A DNA stretch of 64,000 bases from Prochlorococcus sp. AG-418-C09 (GTDB lineage Bacteria > Cyanobacteriota > Cyanobacteriia > PCC-6307 > Cyanobiaceae), in assembly GCA_003214355.1 (NCBI GenBank), contig QCLS01000002.1:62001-126000 (forward strand), written 5' to 3'. Each line of letters begins with the position of its first letter. The first letter of the stretch is position 1. Positions 23,768 to 31,540 of the stretch are shown one piece after another. The position numbers were made by a program, and so were the translations under genes. Under the pieces are notes generated by a model. The model made no database searches, was not told where the DNA came from, and was given only the letters and a program-made list of their open reading frames with translations.

Positions 23768-25036
23768 ATGAAACCGAAATATTTTGGAGGTCTAGACTTT
23801 GGAACTAGCGGAGCAAGAATTTCAATTATAAATTGTCAAAAGAAATTAATTCATTCAGATGTGACTGCTTATAAATATGGATTTAAAGATCCAAAATCCT
23901 GGGTTATTTCATGCGCGAAATTGTTAAAAGATACTCCAGAATACATAAAGAAAGATTTATCAAAGATTTCAATTTCAGGAACATCAGGGACTTTACTTGC
24001 TTGTTCATTTCAAGGTAAAGAGTTAGGAAATTCAATTCCTTATAATCAAATATGTAAGGTTGACAAAGAAACTCTTCATACAATTTCAGAAAATATTAAT
24101 TCTCTTAAAAGTCCATATAGTGGATTATCTAAAGCCTTAGAGTTGATAAGTATTTATGGTGAAAATATTCTCTTAAGACATCAGTCTGATTGGATAACAG
24201 GGTGGTTATTAAATAATTGGGCATTTGGTGAAGAAGGAAATAATATAAAACTAGGATGGAATATTGCAAAAGGATGCTGGCCTAAATCTTATAACTCACT
24301 TTCCTGGAAGAAATCTCTACCATTCATAGTAAAAAGTGGAGAAATACTTGGAAAGGTAGATGAATCAATAGTAAATAAATTAGATTTAAGTAGAGAACTA
24401 TTAATTATTTCAGGCACAACTGACTCTAACGCTTCTTATATTGCAGCCGAGGTTGCTAAAGATGAGGGTCTAACTGTTCTTGGCTCTACAATAGTTCTAA
24501 AGAAATATACAAAAAAACCAGCATATATTACTGGAGTTACAAATCACAAATTAAACGGGGATTGGATAATTGGAGGCTCATCAAATGCAGGTTGCAAAAT
24601 TCTCTCTGAATTCTTTTCAGATTCAGATATTGAAGAATTAAGCAGGCAAATTAATCCAAGCAAAACAACTAATCTTAGTTATTTACCTTTAAATAGCAAT
24701 GGAGAGCGTTTCCCGATCAATGATCCCAAGCTGAAGCCAATCCTAACGCCAAGGCCAGTTAGCGATTCCCTCTATCTTCATGCTTTATTAGAAGGCCTTG
24801 CAAAAATCGAATTAAAAGGCTGGGAAAAATTAAAGGAATTAACGGGTACACTCCCAAGTAAGATAGTTACTATAGGAGGCGGTGCAAAGAATCCACAATG
24901 GAGATATATAAGACAAAAAATAATAAGAATACCAATAATTACGTCAAAAAAAACAACTTCTTACGGAACCGCCTTACTCGCACTTAATTCAAAATTAAAT
25001 AATCCCAGATCAGGATTCTTATCTGAATTTAGTTAA
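23768..25036 (+). CDS. FGGY-family sugar kinase, probable D-ribulose kinase
   Basis: 422 residues of the FGGY carbohydrate kinase fold. N-terminal phosphate-1 loop GLDFGTSGARISI (residues 8-20), ISGTSGTLLAC (about 60-70), central SGTTDSNASYIAAEVA and C-terminal adenosine motif TIGGGAKNPQWRYIRQ (about 368-383). The wording of these motifs closely resembles, from memory, the Synechococcus elongatus enzyme characterised as a D-ribulose kinase (SePSK/XK1 type); an alignment would confirm it. It would feed ribulose into the pentose phosphate or Calvin cycle. It is transcribed 10 bases after metK. Confidence 0.85.
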   Translation: MKPKYFGGLDFGTSGARISIINCQKKLIHSDVTAYKYGFKDPKSWVISCAKLLKDTPEYIKKDLSKISISGTSGTLLACSFQGKELGNSIPYNQICKVDKETLHTISENINSLKSPYSGLSKALELISIYGENILLRHQSDWITGWLLNNWAFGEEGNNIKLGWNIAKGCWPKSYNSLSWKKSLPFIVKSGEILGKVDESIVNKLDLSRELLIISGTTDSNASYIAAEVAKDEGLTVLGSTIVLKKYTKKPAYITGVTNHKLNGDWIIGGSSNAGCKILSEFFSDSDIEELSRQINPSKTTNLSYLPLNSNGERFPINDPKLKPILTPRPVSDSLYLHALLEGLAKIELKGWEKLKELTGTLPSKIVTIGGGAKNPQWRYIRQKIIRIPIITSKKTTSYGTALLALNSKLNNPRSGFLSEFS

Positions 25037-25102
25037 TTAACAACATGTATTTAATAAAAGGATTTCACAAACTGCGCATACTATTTTAAAGTAGTTAAAC
25101 GA

Positions 25103-25175
25103 GCCGGGATAGCTCAGTTGGTAGAGCAGGCGACTGAAAATCGCCGTGTCCCCAGTTCAAATCTGGGTCCTGGCA
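25103..25175 (+). tRNA. tRNA-Phe (anticodon GAA)
   Basis: 73 nt beginning GCCGGGATAGCTCAG and ending GGGTCCTGGCA. The anticodon stem-loop CGACTGAAAATCG gives GAA. CC follows the discriminator A directly. The 3' half from 25156 is repeated exactly downstream (see the repeat at 25298-25348). Confidence 0.96.
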
Positions 25176-25178
25176 CCT

Positions 25179-25206
25179 TTAAACCCTTTCTCAGATAGGG
25201 TTTTAA
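25179..25206 (+). terminator. Terminator-like hairpin after tRNA-Phe
   Basis: TTAAACCC pairs with GGGTTTTAA across an 11-base loop, directly after the tRNA. A degraded copy of the same hairpin follows the duplicated tRNA end at 25321-25348. Confidence 0.7.
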
Positions 25207-25297
25207 CGTTTTTAAGTGGTATGTAAGTTACACTCTTAATTTAAGTAAAAGATAGTTATAACAATTTTTCAGATGGTTAGTACCCAAAAAAGCCTTA

Positions 25298-25348
25298 TTC
25301 AAATCTGGGTCCTGGCACCTTTAAACCTAATCTACGAATAGGGTTTAA
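25298..25348 (+). repeat. Partial tRNA-Phe 3'-end duplication with its terminator
   Basis: Bases 25298-25327 are identical to 25156-25185 (30 bp), covering the T-arm, the acceptor 3' strand and the start of the downstream hairpin. The similarity continues imperfectly through the terminator (TTAAACC and GGGTTTAA). The two copies are offset by 142 bp. There is no tRNA 5' half at the second copy. Such 3' tRNA copies are typical of tyrosine-recombinase integration sites, but no integrase lies nearby. Confidence 0.9.
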
Positions 25349-25449
25349 TTATTTCCAGAACTTTAATCTAGTACATAATTAACACTGAGCTTCAAAGAAA
25401 AAGATCTGCTAATCTTATATGAAACTTTGACTAATATTTGATAAAAACT

Positions 25450-26133
25450 ATGAATAAATTTAGAAAAAAATTACGGATAAAATCTATTTATATAAAAGTA
25501 TTCTTAATCATCATTTTAATTGCAGCTTTTGCTGGAGTTGTTAGCTCATTATTGAATTACTATAAAGAACCAATAATCTTAATTGTAGAGAGGATGGGTA
25601 TTTGGGCACCTCTTGCGATTTTCACAATGAGAGGTGTAAGTATTATTTTCCCAGCAATGCCAAGTTCATTCTTTTCTTTAATAGCAGGAAATATATTGGG
25701 ATTTAAAAATGGTTATATTACTATAGTTTGTTCGGACTTTATTTTTTGCCAGGCCGCTTTTTTTATAGCCAGATTTTATGGCAGATCTATAGTGAAGAAA
25801 TTAGTAGGGATGAAAGCAATGAAAAGAATAGAAAATTTTAATCAGAACCAATTAGAAGAAAATTTCTTTTTAATGACAGGTCTTTTAATGACCGGATTAT
25901 TCGATTTCTTAAGTTATTCAATTGGCCTAGGTGGAACAAAATGGAAAATATTCTCCCCTGCTTTATTAATAAGCCTTTTAATATCGGACTCAATATTAGT
26001 GGCCGTAGGAGCAGAATTAGGGGGTGGAAATAAAATCTATTTAGGTTTGGCATTATTGGGAGCATTTGCACTAGCTGTTATTTCTGGTCTCACTAACAAA
26101 AAAATAAAACCTAAAAAGGATTCTCTTCCATGA
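25450..26133 (+). CDS. VTT/DedA-like membrane protein
   Basis: ATG 25450 (227 residues) is preferred over an upstream TTG at 25438. It has several hydrophobic helices: about 13-37, 48-75, 80-102, 130-150, 165-185 and 190-212. The central region (GIWAPLAIFTMRGVSIIFPAMPSS, then SFFSLIAGNILGF) resembles the VTT (SNARE-associated, TVP38/DedA) family, members of which are scramblases or lipid/ion transporters. Substrate unknown. It is the first gene after the tRNA-Phe duplication. Confidence 0.75.
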   Translation: MNKFRKKLRIKSIYIKVFLIIILIAAFAGVVSSLLNYYKEPIILIVERMGIWAPLAIFTMRGVSIIFPAMPSSFFSLIAGNILGFKNGYITIVCSDFIFCQAAFFIARFYGRSIVKKLVGMKAMKRIENFNQNQLEENFFLMTGLLMTGLFDFLSYSIGLGGTKWKIFSPALLISLLISDSILVAVGAELGGGNKIYLGLALLGAFALAVISGLTNKKIKPKKDSLP

Positions 26134-26238
26134 CTTAAATCTAAAGATTACGAAGATATGACGTTTTGCAAAAATTGTTTTTTAATGGGATCAATCTATG
26201 CAAAAATTAGAAATTATAATTTGATTTCAAAATAATAG

Positions 26239-26418
26239 ATGGCTTCTTTCAGACCAACTTCGCACAAAAGACCAGGAGAACAAATATCTACAACACCCTC
26301 TGGAATAAAAATCACCTCTGCTAAGAACCTAATGATTGACTCAATGGTAAGAATGATACAGAAAGCAACGAATCATTCAGTAGAAGAAAAACTTGAAGAA
26401 AAACTCAATAAAAATTAA
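26239..26418 (+). CDS. Small basic protein of unknown function upstream of cpeS
   Basis: A 59-residue ATG-started ORF beginning MASFRPTSHKRPGEQ and ending with a charged helix (HSVEEKLEEKLNKN). There is no signal peptide or membrane segment. Its end overlaps the start of cpeS by 26 bases in another frame, which suggests translational coupling and a shared transcript. I do not recognise the family. It may be conserved with the phycoerythrin remnant; that is inference. Confidence 0.6.
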   Translation: MASFRPTSHKRPGEQISTTPSGIKITSAKNLMIDSMVRMIQKATNHSVEEKLEEKLNKN

Positions 26419-26929
26419 AGAATTTATTAATAGGAGTATTGGTGAATGGAAATCTTCAAGGAGTACTCATACACTAGCTTTCAATGAATTTGAGAATACA
26501 AACAGTGATATATCAATCTCATTCATAGCAATTAATGATAAGCGAGTTGAAGATTTATTAGTAAAATTTGAATTTAATAATAAGCCAGCATTTGCAGTAA
26601 GCATTACTTGGCAATCAAGAAGCGATTGGACAGATGAAGTACAAGTCAAAAAAGATAGAACTATTATAGTTTTCTTACCAAAAGATGAGAACTCTGGAAT
26701 TCTGCTTAGAAATAAAGGGTATGTAGAATTAATTCATTCTCATTCTGATTATAGGATTGATAACAATTTTCTCACTATTAAAACTACTTATAATTCAACT
26801 ATGAGTGAGGAAAAATTATGGTTCTTGTCAAATAATGTTAGGACCAGACATTCGGTTATTAGAAGCAAAGACAATGATTCCATTATTCAAACTTCACATA
26901 CATCTGAAATAAGAAGATTATTTATTTAA
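26393..26929 (+). CDS. cpeS: Phycoerythrobilin lyase CpeS
   Basis: 178 residues of the CpcS/CpeS S-type lyase family, beta-barrel proteins that attach bilins to the Cys82 position of phycobiliprotein beta subunits. The start is TTG 26393 (MKKNSIKIKEF): the conserved EFINRSIGEWKSSRSTHTLAFNEFE block follows too closely for any later start. YNSTMSEEKLWFLSNNVRTRHSVI near residues 131-154 is also typical. It converges with cpeB, overlapping by 8 bases. Cys82 is the one bilin site kept in that CpeB, so the pair is functionally consistent. Confidence 0.92.
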   Translation: MKKNSIKIKEFINRSIGEWKSSRSTHTLAFNEFENTNSDISISFIAINDKRVEDLLVKFEFNNKPAFAVSITWQSRSDWTDEVQVKKDRTIIVFLPKDENSGILLRNKGYVELIHSHSDYRIDNNFLTIKTTYNSTMSEEKLWFLSNNVRTRHSVIRSKDNDSIIQTSHTSEIRRLFI

Positions 26930-27449
26930 GAAGACCTATAATCTTTTGAAAATAGAACTCTGTTTCTTCTATTAATTGAGATAAATAACTAATTTCTTTC
27001 AATGAAGAATTGCTAATAGTCTTAATTTCTAAAATAGTTGAATCTCTTATTAGTTCTACGACCCTAATTGCATTAGATAAAGGGACTCCTAATGCAATAT
27101 ATGTACTTTTTAAGTCCTTCAAACAGCTTGCTTTAAGAATTGATTCATCTTTAGTAATTAAAAGATAAGAAACATATCGTAGGATTATTTCTCCATCTCT
27201 TAAACAAACAGACATTTTATTAGTAATATTTCCTGATTGCCCTGAATGAAGAGAATCGCTATTCTCACAGATCATAGCAGTTACAGCATCAGCAGCTATT
27301 GCATGAGAGTTTTGAGTAATTGAAACAATCGAATCCAATCTAGAATTGGCTGTATCTACAAACTCCCTAATATTTTCAATATCCTTTTCAAGAAATGTAG
27401 ATAGTTCATGTTGATTTTTTTGAACCTCATTATTGCTTAGATTTTGCAT
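26922..27449 (-). CDS. cpeB: Degenerate phycoerythrin beta subunit
   Basis: 175 residues with a globin-like phycobiliprotein core. MSVCLRDGEIILRYVSYLL places a Cys at residue 82, the main bilin site. MICEN keeps Cys61, but the partner at residue 50 is Ala, and the C-terminal Cys used for the third bilin (about 159-165) is absent. The first 28 residues are divergent and much of the C-terminus has drifted. No cpeA or linker lies beside it. This matches the reduced phycoerythrin of high-light Prochlorococcus, which is thought to be a minor, possibly light-sensing pigment rather than an antenna. Confidence 0.92.
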   Translation of the reverse strand: MQNLSNNEVQKNQHELSTFLEKDIENIREFVDTANSRLDSIVSITQNSHAIAADAVTAMICENSDSLHSGQSGNITNKMSVCLRDGEIILRYVSYLLITKDESILKASCLKDLKSTYIALGVPLSNAIRVVELIRDSTILEIKTISNSSLKEISYLSQLIEETEFYFQKIIGLLK

Positions 27450-27652
27450 CCCTTTCTCATTAAATTATTTTTTGTACCTTGGATTAAGGCCTTGTTAAGA
27501 ATAATTCAGAATAGAGTTATTTATAGTTAATTACAAAATAAAGCAACTCTTCTTAATGAAATAGAATGGATTTCTCAATTTTGATCTAGGCATCAATTTC
27601 AAAGTTAATTGTTCAATTATGCGTTAATATTAAAAAAACAAACTATAAATCT

Positions 27653-27865
27653 TTGGATAAACAAGACTTGCTATCAACTAAAAAGTTACTTTTAACTTAT
27701 AAAGAAAGATTAGAAGAAGAGATTATTAATAGAAGCAATAAGCTTAGAATTCCTAAAAAGTTCTACGAAAATACAATAAATAATAATAAAGATATTATTA
27801 GATTAAGAAAAGCATTAGCCAAAATTGATATTAATACTAACGCATCTAGAAATATAGAAGAATAA
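27653..27865 (+). CDS. Small coiled-coil hypothetical protein
   Basis: A 70-residue, highly charged ORF using a TTG start at 27653 (MDKQDLLSTKKLLLTYKERLEEEI). Two Lys/Glu/Leu-rich helical segments suggest a helical hairpin. No known family. It ends 21 bases before the helicase gene on the same strand, so it may be co-transcribed. The frame is open over its whole length and its composition is protein-like, but the start codon and coding status are moderately uncertain. Confidence 0.55.
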   Translation: MDKQDLLSTKKLLLTYKERLEEEIINRSNKLRIPKKFYENTINNNKDIIRLRKALAKIDINTNASRNIEE

Positions 27866-27886
27866 AATCATTTTTGCTTATAAAAA

Positions 27887-30289
27887 GTGTCCCAATCTAA
27901 CAATTATTTATTTGAATCCTTAAACAAAGAACAACAAATAGCTGTCAGTCACTTTAACGGCCCACTTTTAGTTGTTGCCGGCGCAGGCAGTGGAAAGACA
28001 AAGGCTCTAACTCATAGAATAGCCAACCTTATAGAAAATAATAAAGTTAATCCATATAATATTTTAGCTGTAACTTTTACCAATAAGGCGGCAAGAGAAA
28101 TGCGTGAAAGATTAGAAATAATTCTTGCGAAAGCACTTTCAGATGATAGATTTGGACAACCCTGGTCAACTCTTTGCGAATTCGATCAGAATCAGTTAAG
28201 AGCTGAAATTTCTAGAGAAAAATTGAAGAATCTTTGGATAGGTACTTTCCATTCTCTCTTCTCAAGACTTTTAAGATTCGATATTGAAAAATATCAAGAT
28301 TTAGAGGGACTTAGTTGGAATAATAAATTTTCCATTTATGACGAGACAGATTCTCAAACCTTGATCAAAGAGATAATAACTCAAGAAATGAACTTAGATC
28401 CTAAGCAATATGTTCCCAAGAAAATAAAATGGGCAATTAGTAATGCTAAAAATCAATGTCTAACTTTCAAGCAGCTAGAAGAAAATTCAGAAAATAATAT
28501 GGATAGAATTATTGCTGATGCGTACAAAAGATATAAAACTGCTCTATCAAAAAATAATGCTTTAGACTTTGATGACCTTTTATTACTTCCTGTTCTACTC
28601 CTTAAGCAAAATGAGGAAGTAAGAAGTTACTGGCATAATAGATTTAAGCATATTCTTGTAGATGAATATCAAGATACTAATAGAACTCAATATGAGCTTA
28701 TAAAATTAATAACGACTGGGGAAACAGACTCAAATGAATTCTCCAATTGGCAGAATAGATCAATTTTTGTTGTAGGAGACGCCGACCAAAGTATTTATAG
28801 CTTTAGAGCTGCTGACTTCAGAATCTTAATTGGATTTAAAGATGATTTTAAAAATAATTTAAAAGATAACAACAATAGTATTGTCAAGTTAGAAGATAAT
28901 TATAGATCTACTTCCAATATTCTTAATGCCGCCAATTGTCTAATTCAAAATAATACCGAAAGGATTGAAAAAGTTCTAAGATCTACAAAGAATAATGGCG
29001 AGCTTTTAAAATTAATTAGTTGTGATGATGAAATTTCTGAAGCGGAGGCAATAACAAGTAAATTAAAAACATTAAACAATTTAAACATTGATCCTAAGTG
29101 GAAAAATTTTGCAATCTTATATAGAACTAGAGCTCAATCAAGGGTTATAGAAGAATCACTTGTAAGATGGAGAATCCCTTATACAATTTTCGGAGGATTA
29201 CGCTTCTATGATAGAAGAGAGATTAAAGATGCTATCGCCTATCTTAGAGTCCTAGTTAATACAGCAGATAATGTAAGCCTCCTAAGAATAATTAATGTCC
29301 CAAGAAGAGGTATTGGGAAAACCAGCATTCAAAAACTAAATGAGATATCTAATAGACTTAATATCCCTTTATGGGAAGTAATTAACGATAAAGAAAGTCT
29401 GGTGGCAACAATTGGAAGGACATCAAAAGGGATTGATCAATTTACTAAGTTAATGAATGAGCTAAGTTGTTTTTTAGTAAATTCAGGTCCAGCAAAACTT
29501 TTACAATTAATTCTAGAAAAAAGTGGATATCTTAATGAGTTAATCATGAGTGGGACAGATGAATCTGATGAGAGAAGAAATAATCTTCAAGAATTAATAA
29601 ATGCAGCGACACAGTATGAAGAAGAAAATGAAGATGCAAATACAGAAGGATTTCTTGCAAATGCTGCACTTACAACAGATAACGATACAAAGAAAAATAT
29701 ACCGAATTCTGTGACTTTAATGACATTGCATAATAGCAAAGGTCTCGAATTTCAGAATGTATTTATAACTGGTCTTGAGCAGGGTCTTTTCCCAAGTTAT
29801 AGATCGGTGGATAATCCTTCACTTCTTGAAGAGGAAAGGAGACTATTCTATGTAGGTTTAACAAGAGCTAAAGAAAGAATATTCATGTCTCAGGCTAGAG
29901 AGAGAAGATTATGGGGAGGTATGCGAGAGCCTACTATTCCTTCTATTTTTCTTTCAGAAATTCCTGAAGAATTAATTGATGGGGAACTACCTCAAAGTAG
30001 TGGAGCATACATCAGAAGAGACTTGCACCTGGGTCGCCTAACAAGGGTTGATAGAGGTGAATCCAATACAATTAATAATTCAAAGAATGCTGTGCGAAGA
30101 TTATATTCTGGACCTAGTAAAGGGGCAAAATGGGCTATTGGAGATAAACTAATCCATGCGAAGTTTGGGAAAGGAGAAATTATTCACATTTTTGGTAGAG
30201 ATGAAAAGATATCGATTGCAGTTAAATTTGGAGATAAAGGAAGTAAGATACTAGATCCACGCTTAGCTCCTATTAGATCAATAAATTAA
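27887..30289 (+). CDS. uvrD: UvrD/PcrA-type superfamily 1 DNA helicase
   Basis: 800 residues. A 3'-5' DNA helicase acting in nucleotide-excision and mismatch repair and in clearing recombination intermediates. Motifs in order: Walker A AGAGSGKTKALTHRI (about 33-47), FTNKAAREMRER, WIGTFHSLF, Walker B VDEYQDTN (about 258-265), GDADQSIYSFRAAD (about 300-313), LEDNYRST, and VTLMTLHNSKGLEF with LFYVGLTRA toward the C-terminus. The C-terminal tail (about 735-800; KWAIGDKLIHAKFGKGEI) is the tudor-like PcrA/UvrD domain that contacts RNA polymerase. GTG start. Confidence 0.95.
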   Translation: MSQSNNYLFESLNKEQQIAVSHFNGPLLVVAGAGSGKTKALTHRIANLIENNKVNPYNILAVTFTNKAAREMRERLEIILAKALSDDRFGQPWSTLCEFDQNQLRAEISREKLKNLWIGTFHSLFSRLLRFDIEKYQDLEGLSWNNKFSIYDETDSQTLIKEIITQEMNLDPKQYVPKKIKWAISNAKNQCLTFKQLEENSENNMDRIIADAYKRYKTALSKNNALDFDDLLLLPVLLLKQNEEVRSYWHNRFKHILVDEYQDTNRTQYELIKLITTGETDSNEFSNWQNRSIFVVGDADQSIYSFRAADFRILIGFKDDFKNNLKDNNNSIVKLEDNYRSTSNILNAANCLIQNNTERIEKVLRSTKNNGELLKLISCDDEISEAEAITSKLKTLNNLNIDPKWKNFAILYRTRAQSRVIEESLVRWRIPYTIFGGLRFYDRREIKDAIAYLRVLVNTADNVSLLRIINVPRRGIGKTSIQKLNEISNRLNIPLWEVINDKESLVATIGRTSKGIDQFTKLMNELSCFLVNSGPAKLLQLILEKSGYLNELIMSGTDESDERRNNLQELINAATQYEEENEDANTEGFLANAALTTDNDTKKNIPNSVTLMTLHNSKGLEFQNVFITGLEQGLFPSYRSVDNPSLLEEERRLFYVGLTRAKERIFMSQARERRLWGGMREPTIPSIFLSEIPEELIDGELPQSSGAYIRRDLHLGRLTRVDRGESNTINNSKNAVRRLYSGPSKGAKWAIGDKLIHAKFGKGEIIHIFGRDEKISIAVKFGDKGSKILDPRLAPIRSIN

Positions 30290-30295
30290 ATTTAT

Positions 30296-31528
30296 ATGAC
30301 TTCATATAGTTCATACTTAGATAAGGAATTAGAGCAAATACCTTTTAATTTATTTCAAATCCTCTCTAATTATGCAGAATCTAATCATAAAATAAAGATA
30401 GCTTTTGTAGGTGGTTACATAAGAGATATTTTAATTAATAAAATGCATTCTACTGATAAATATTCTCCTATTGACTTAGATATTATAGTCGAGGGATCAG
30501 CAATAAATTTAGCAAAATACATTAAAAAAAATATCTCAAATGTTCGTTTATGTCTCATAAAGGAATTTGATATTTATAAAACAGTAGAAATTAATATCAA
30601 TGACTTTAAGATTGATATTGCTTCTGCAAGAACAGAAAGGTATCTATCTCCTGGATCAAATCCTAACGTTTATGACTCAACTATTATTGATGATTTAAGA
30701 AGAAGAGATTTCAGTATTAATGCTCTAGCATATGAGATCCCATCAAAGAAATTATATGACTTCTTTGATGGGATCCGTCACATTAAGCTTAAGGAGCTAC
30801 ATTTATTGCATCCAAATAGCATAAGTGACGATCCATCAAGAATATTAAGGGGTGCTAAATATTCTTCTAGACTTGATTTTAAGATGTCAAGATTATCGTT
30901 AATTCAGGCACAAGAAACAATCTTAAAATGGCCTTGGCAACCAAATATAAAAAATAATATTCCTCCAGGAATAGGGATAAGAATGAGGATGGAACTTACA
31001 GAAATTTTAAAATATGATGACATATCTAAAATCATTTCTGCATTAGATAATTGGGATCTTATCTCAATAATTAATAAAGATATAAAAGTAAATAATAAGT
31101 TTCTAAGGGGACTACATTGGATTAAGAAACTAGAGGGGAAAATTCTACTTTACTTAATAAAAGACGCTAGCTCCTTAGAAATATCATGTCAAAGACTATT
31201 AATAAATAGCAAAGATAAAAAGATATTGAATCAATATAGAAATACAAAAAAAATTCTAAACTCTAATGTAAACAAATTTCTAACTTTTTCACCTTCTTGT
31301 TGGACGGAATTTATTGAATCTAACAACCTCAACGAAGAAGCCGTGAAGTTAATAATTAGTGATTGCAGTGAGTTTTGGAAACCATTCTTTAAATGGCTAT
31401 TTAAATACAGATTTATCAAAAGCATTAAGAATGGAGAACAATTAAAAGAAGAAGGATGGATTCAAGGAGAGGCCATGGGAAATGAAATAAAAAGACTTCG
31501 ATATATGGAAATTGATAAGCATAAATGA
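30296..31528 (+). CDS. tRNA nucleotidyltransferase / poly(A) polymerase family protein
   Basis: 410 residues. N-terminal class II nucleotidyltransferase domain with AFVGGYIRDILIN (about 33-45), catalytic Asp pair in SPIDLDIIVEGSA (about 60-72), RRRDFSINALAY (about 138-149) and DDPSRILRGAKY (about 180-191). These are typical of CCA-adding or A-adding enzymes. Since none of the tRNAs in this window encodes a full CCA, such an enzyme is needed. Cyanobacteria may have split CC- and A-adding activities, so the exact activity is not assigned. It starts 6 bases after the helicase gene. Confidence 0.9.
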   Translation: MTSYSSYLDKELEQIPFNLFQILSNYAESNHKIKIAFVGGYIRDILINKMHSTDKYSPIDLDIIVEGSAINLAKYIKKNISNVRLCLIKEFDIYKTVEININDFKIDIASARTERYLSPGSNPNVYDSTIIDDLRRRDFSINALAYEIPSKKLYDFFDGIRHIKLKELHLLHPNSISDDPSRILRGAKYSSRLDFKMSRLSLIQAQETILKWPWQPNIKNNIPPGIGIRMRMELTEILKYDDISKIISALDNWDLISIINKDIKVNNKFLRGLHWIKKLEGKILLYLIKDASSLEISCQRLLINSKDKKILNQYRNTKKILNSNVNKFLTFSPSCWTEFIESNNLNEEAVKLIISDCSEFWKPFFKWLFKYRFIKSIKNGEQLKEEGWIQGEAMGNEIKRLRYMEIDKHK

Positions 31529-31540
31529 AATCAATAATTA

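Noticed and set aside
26159-26236. 25-codon ORF with a CxxC pair before the small cpeS-linked gene
   Set aside because: Too short, with no supporting signal; chance occurrence is likely.
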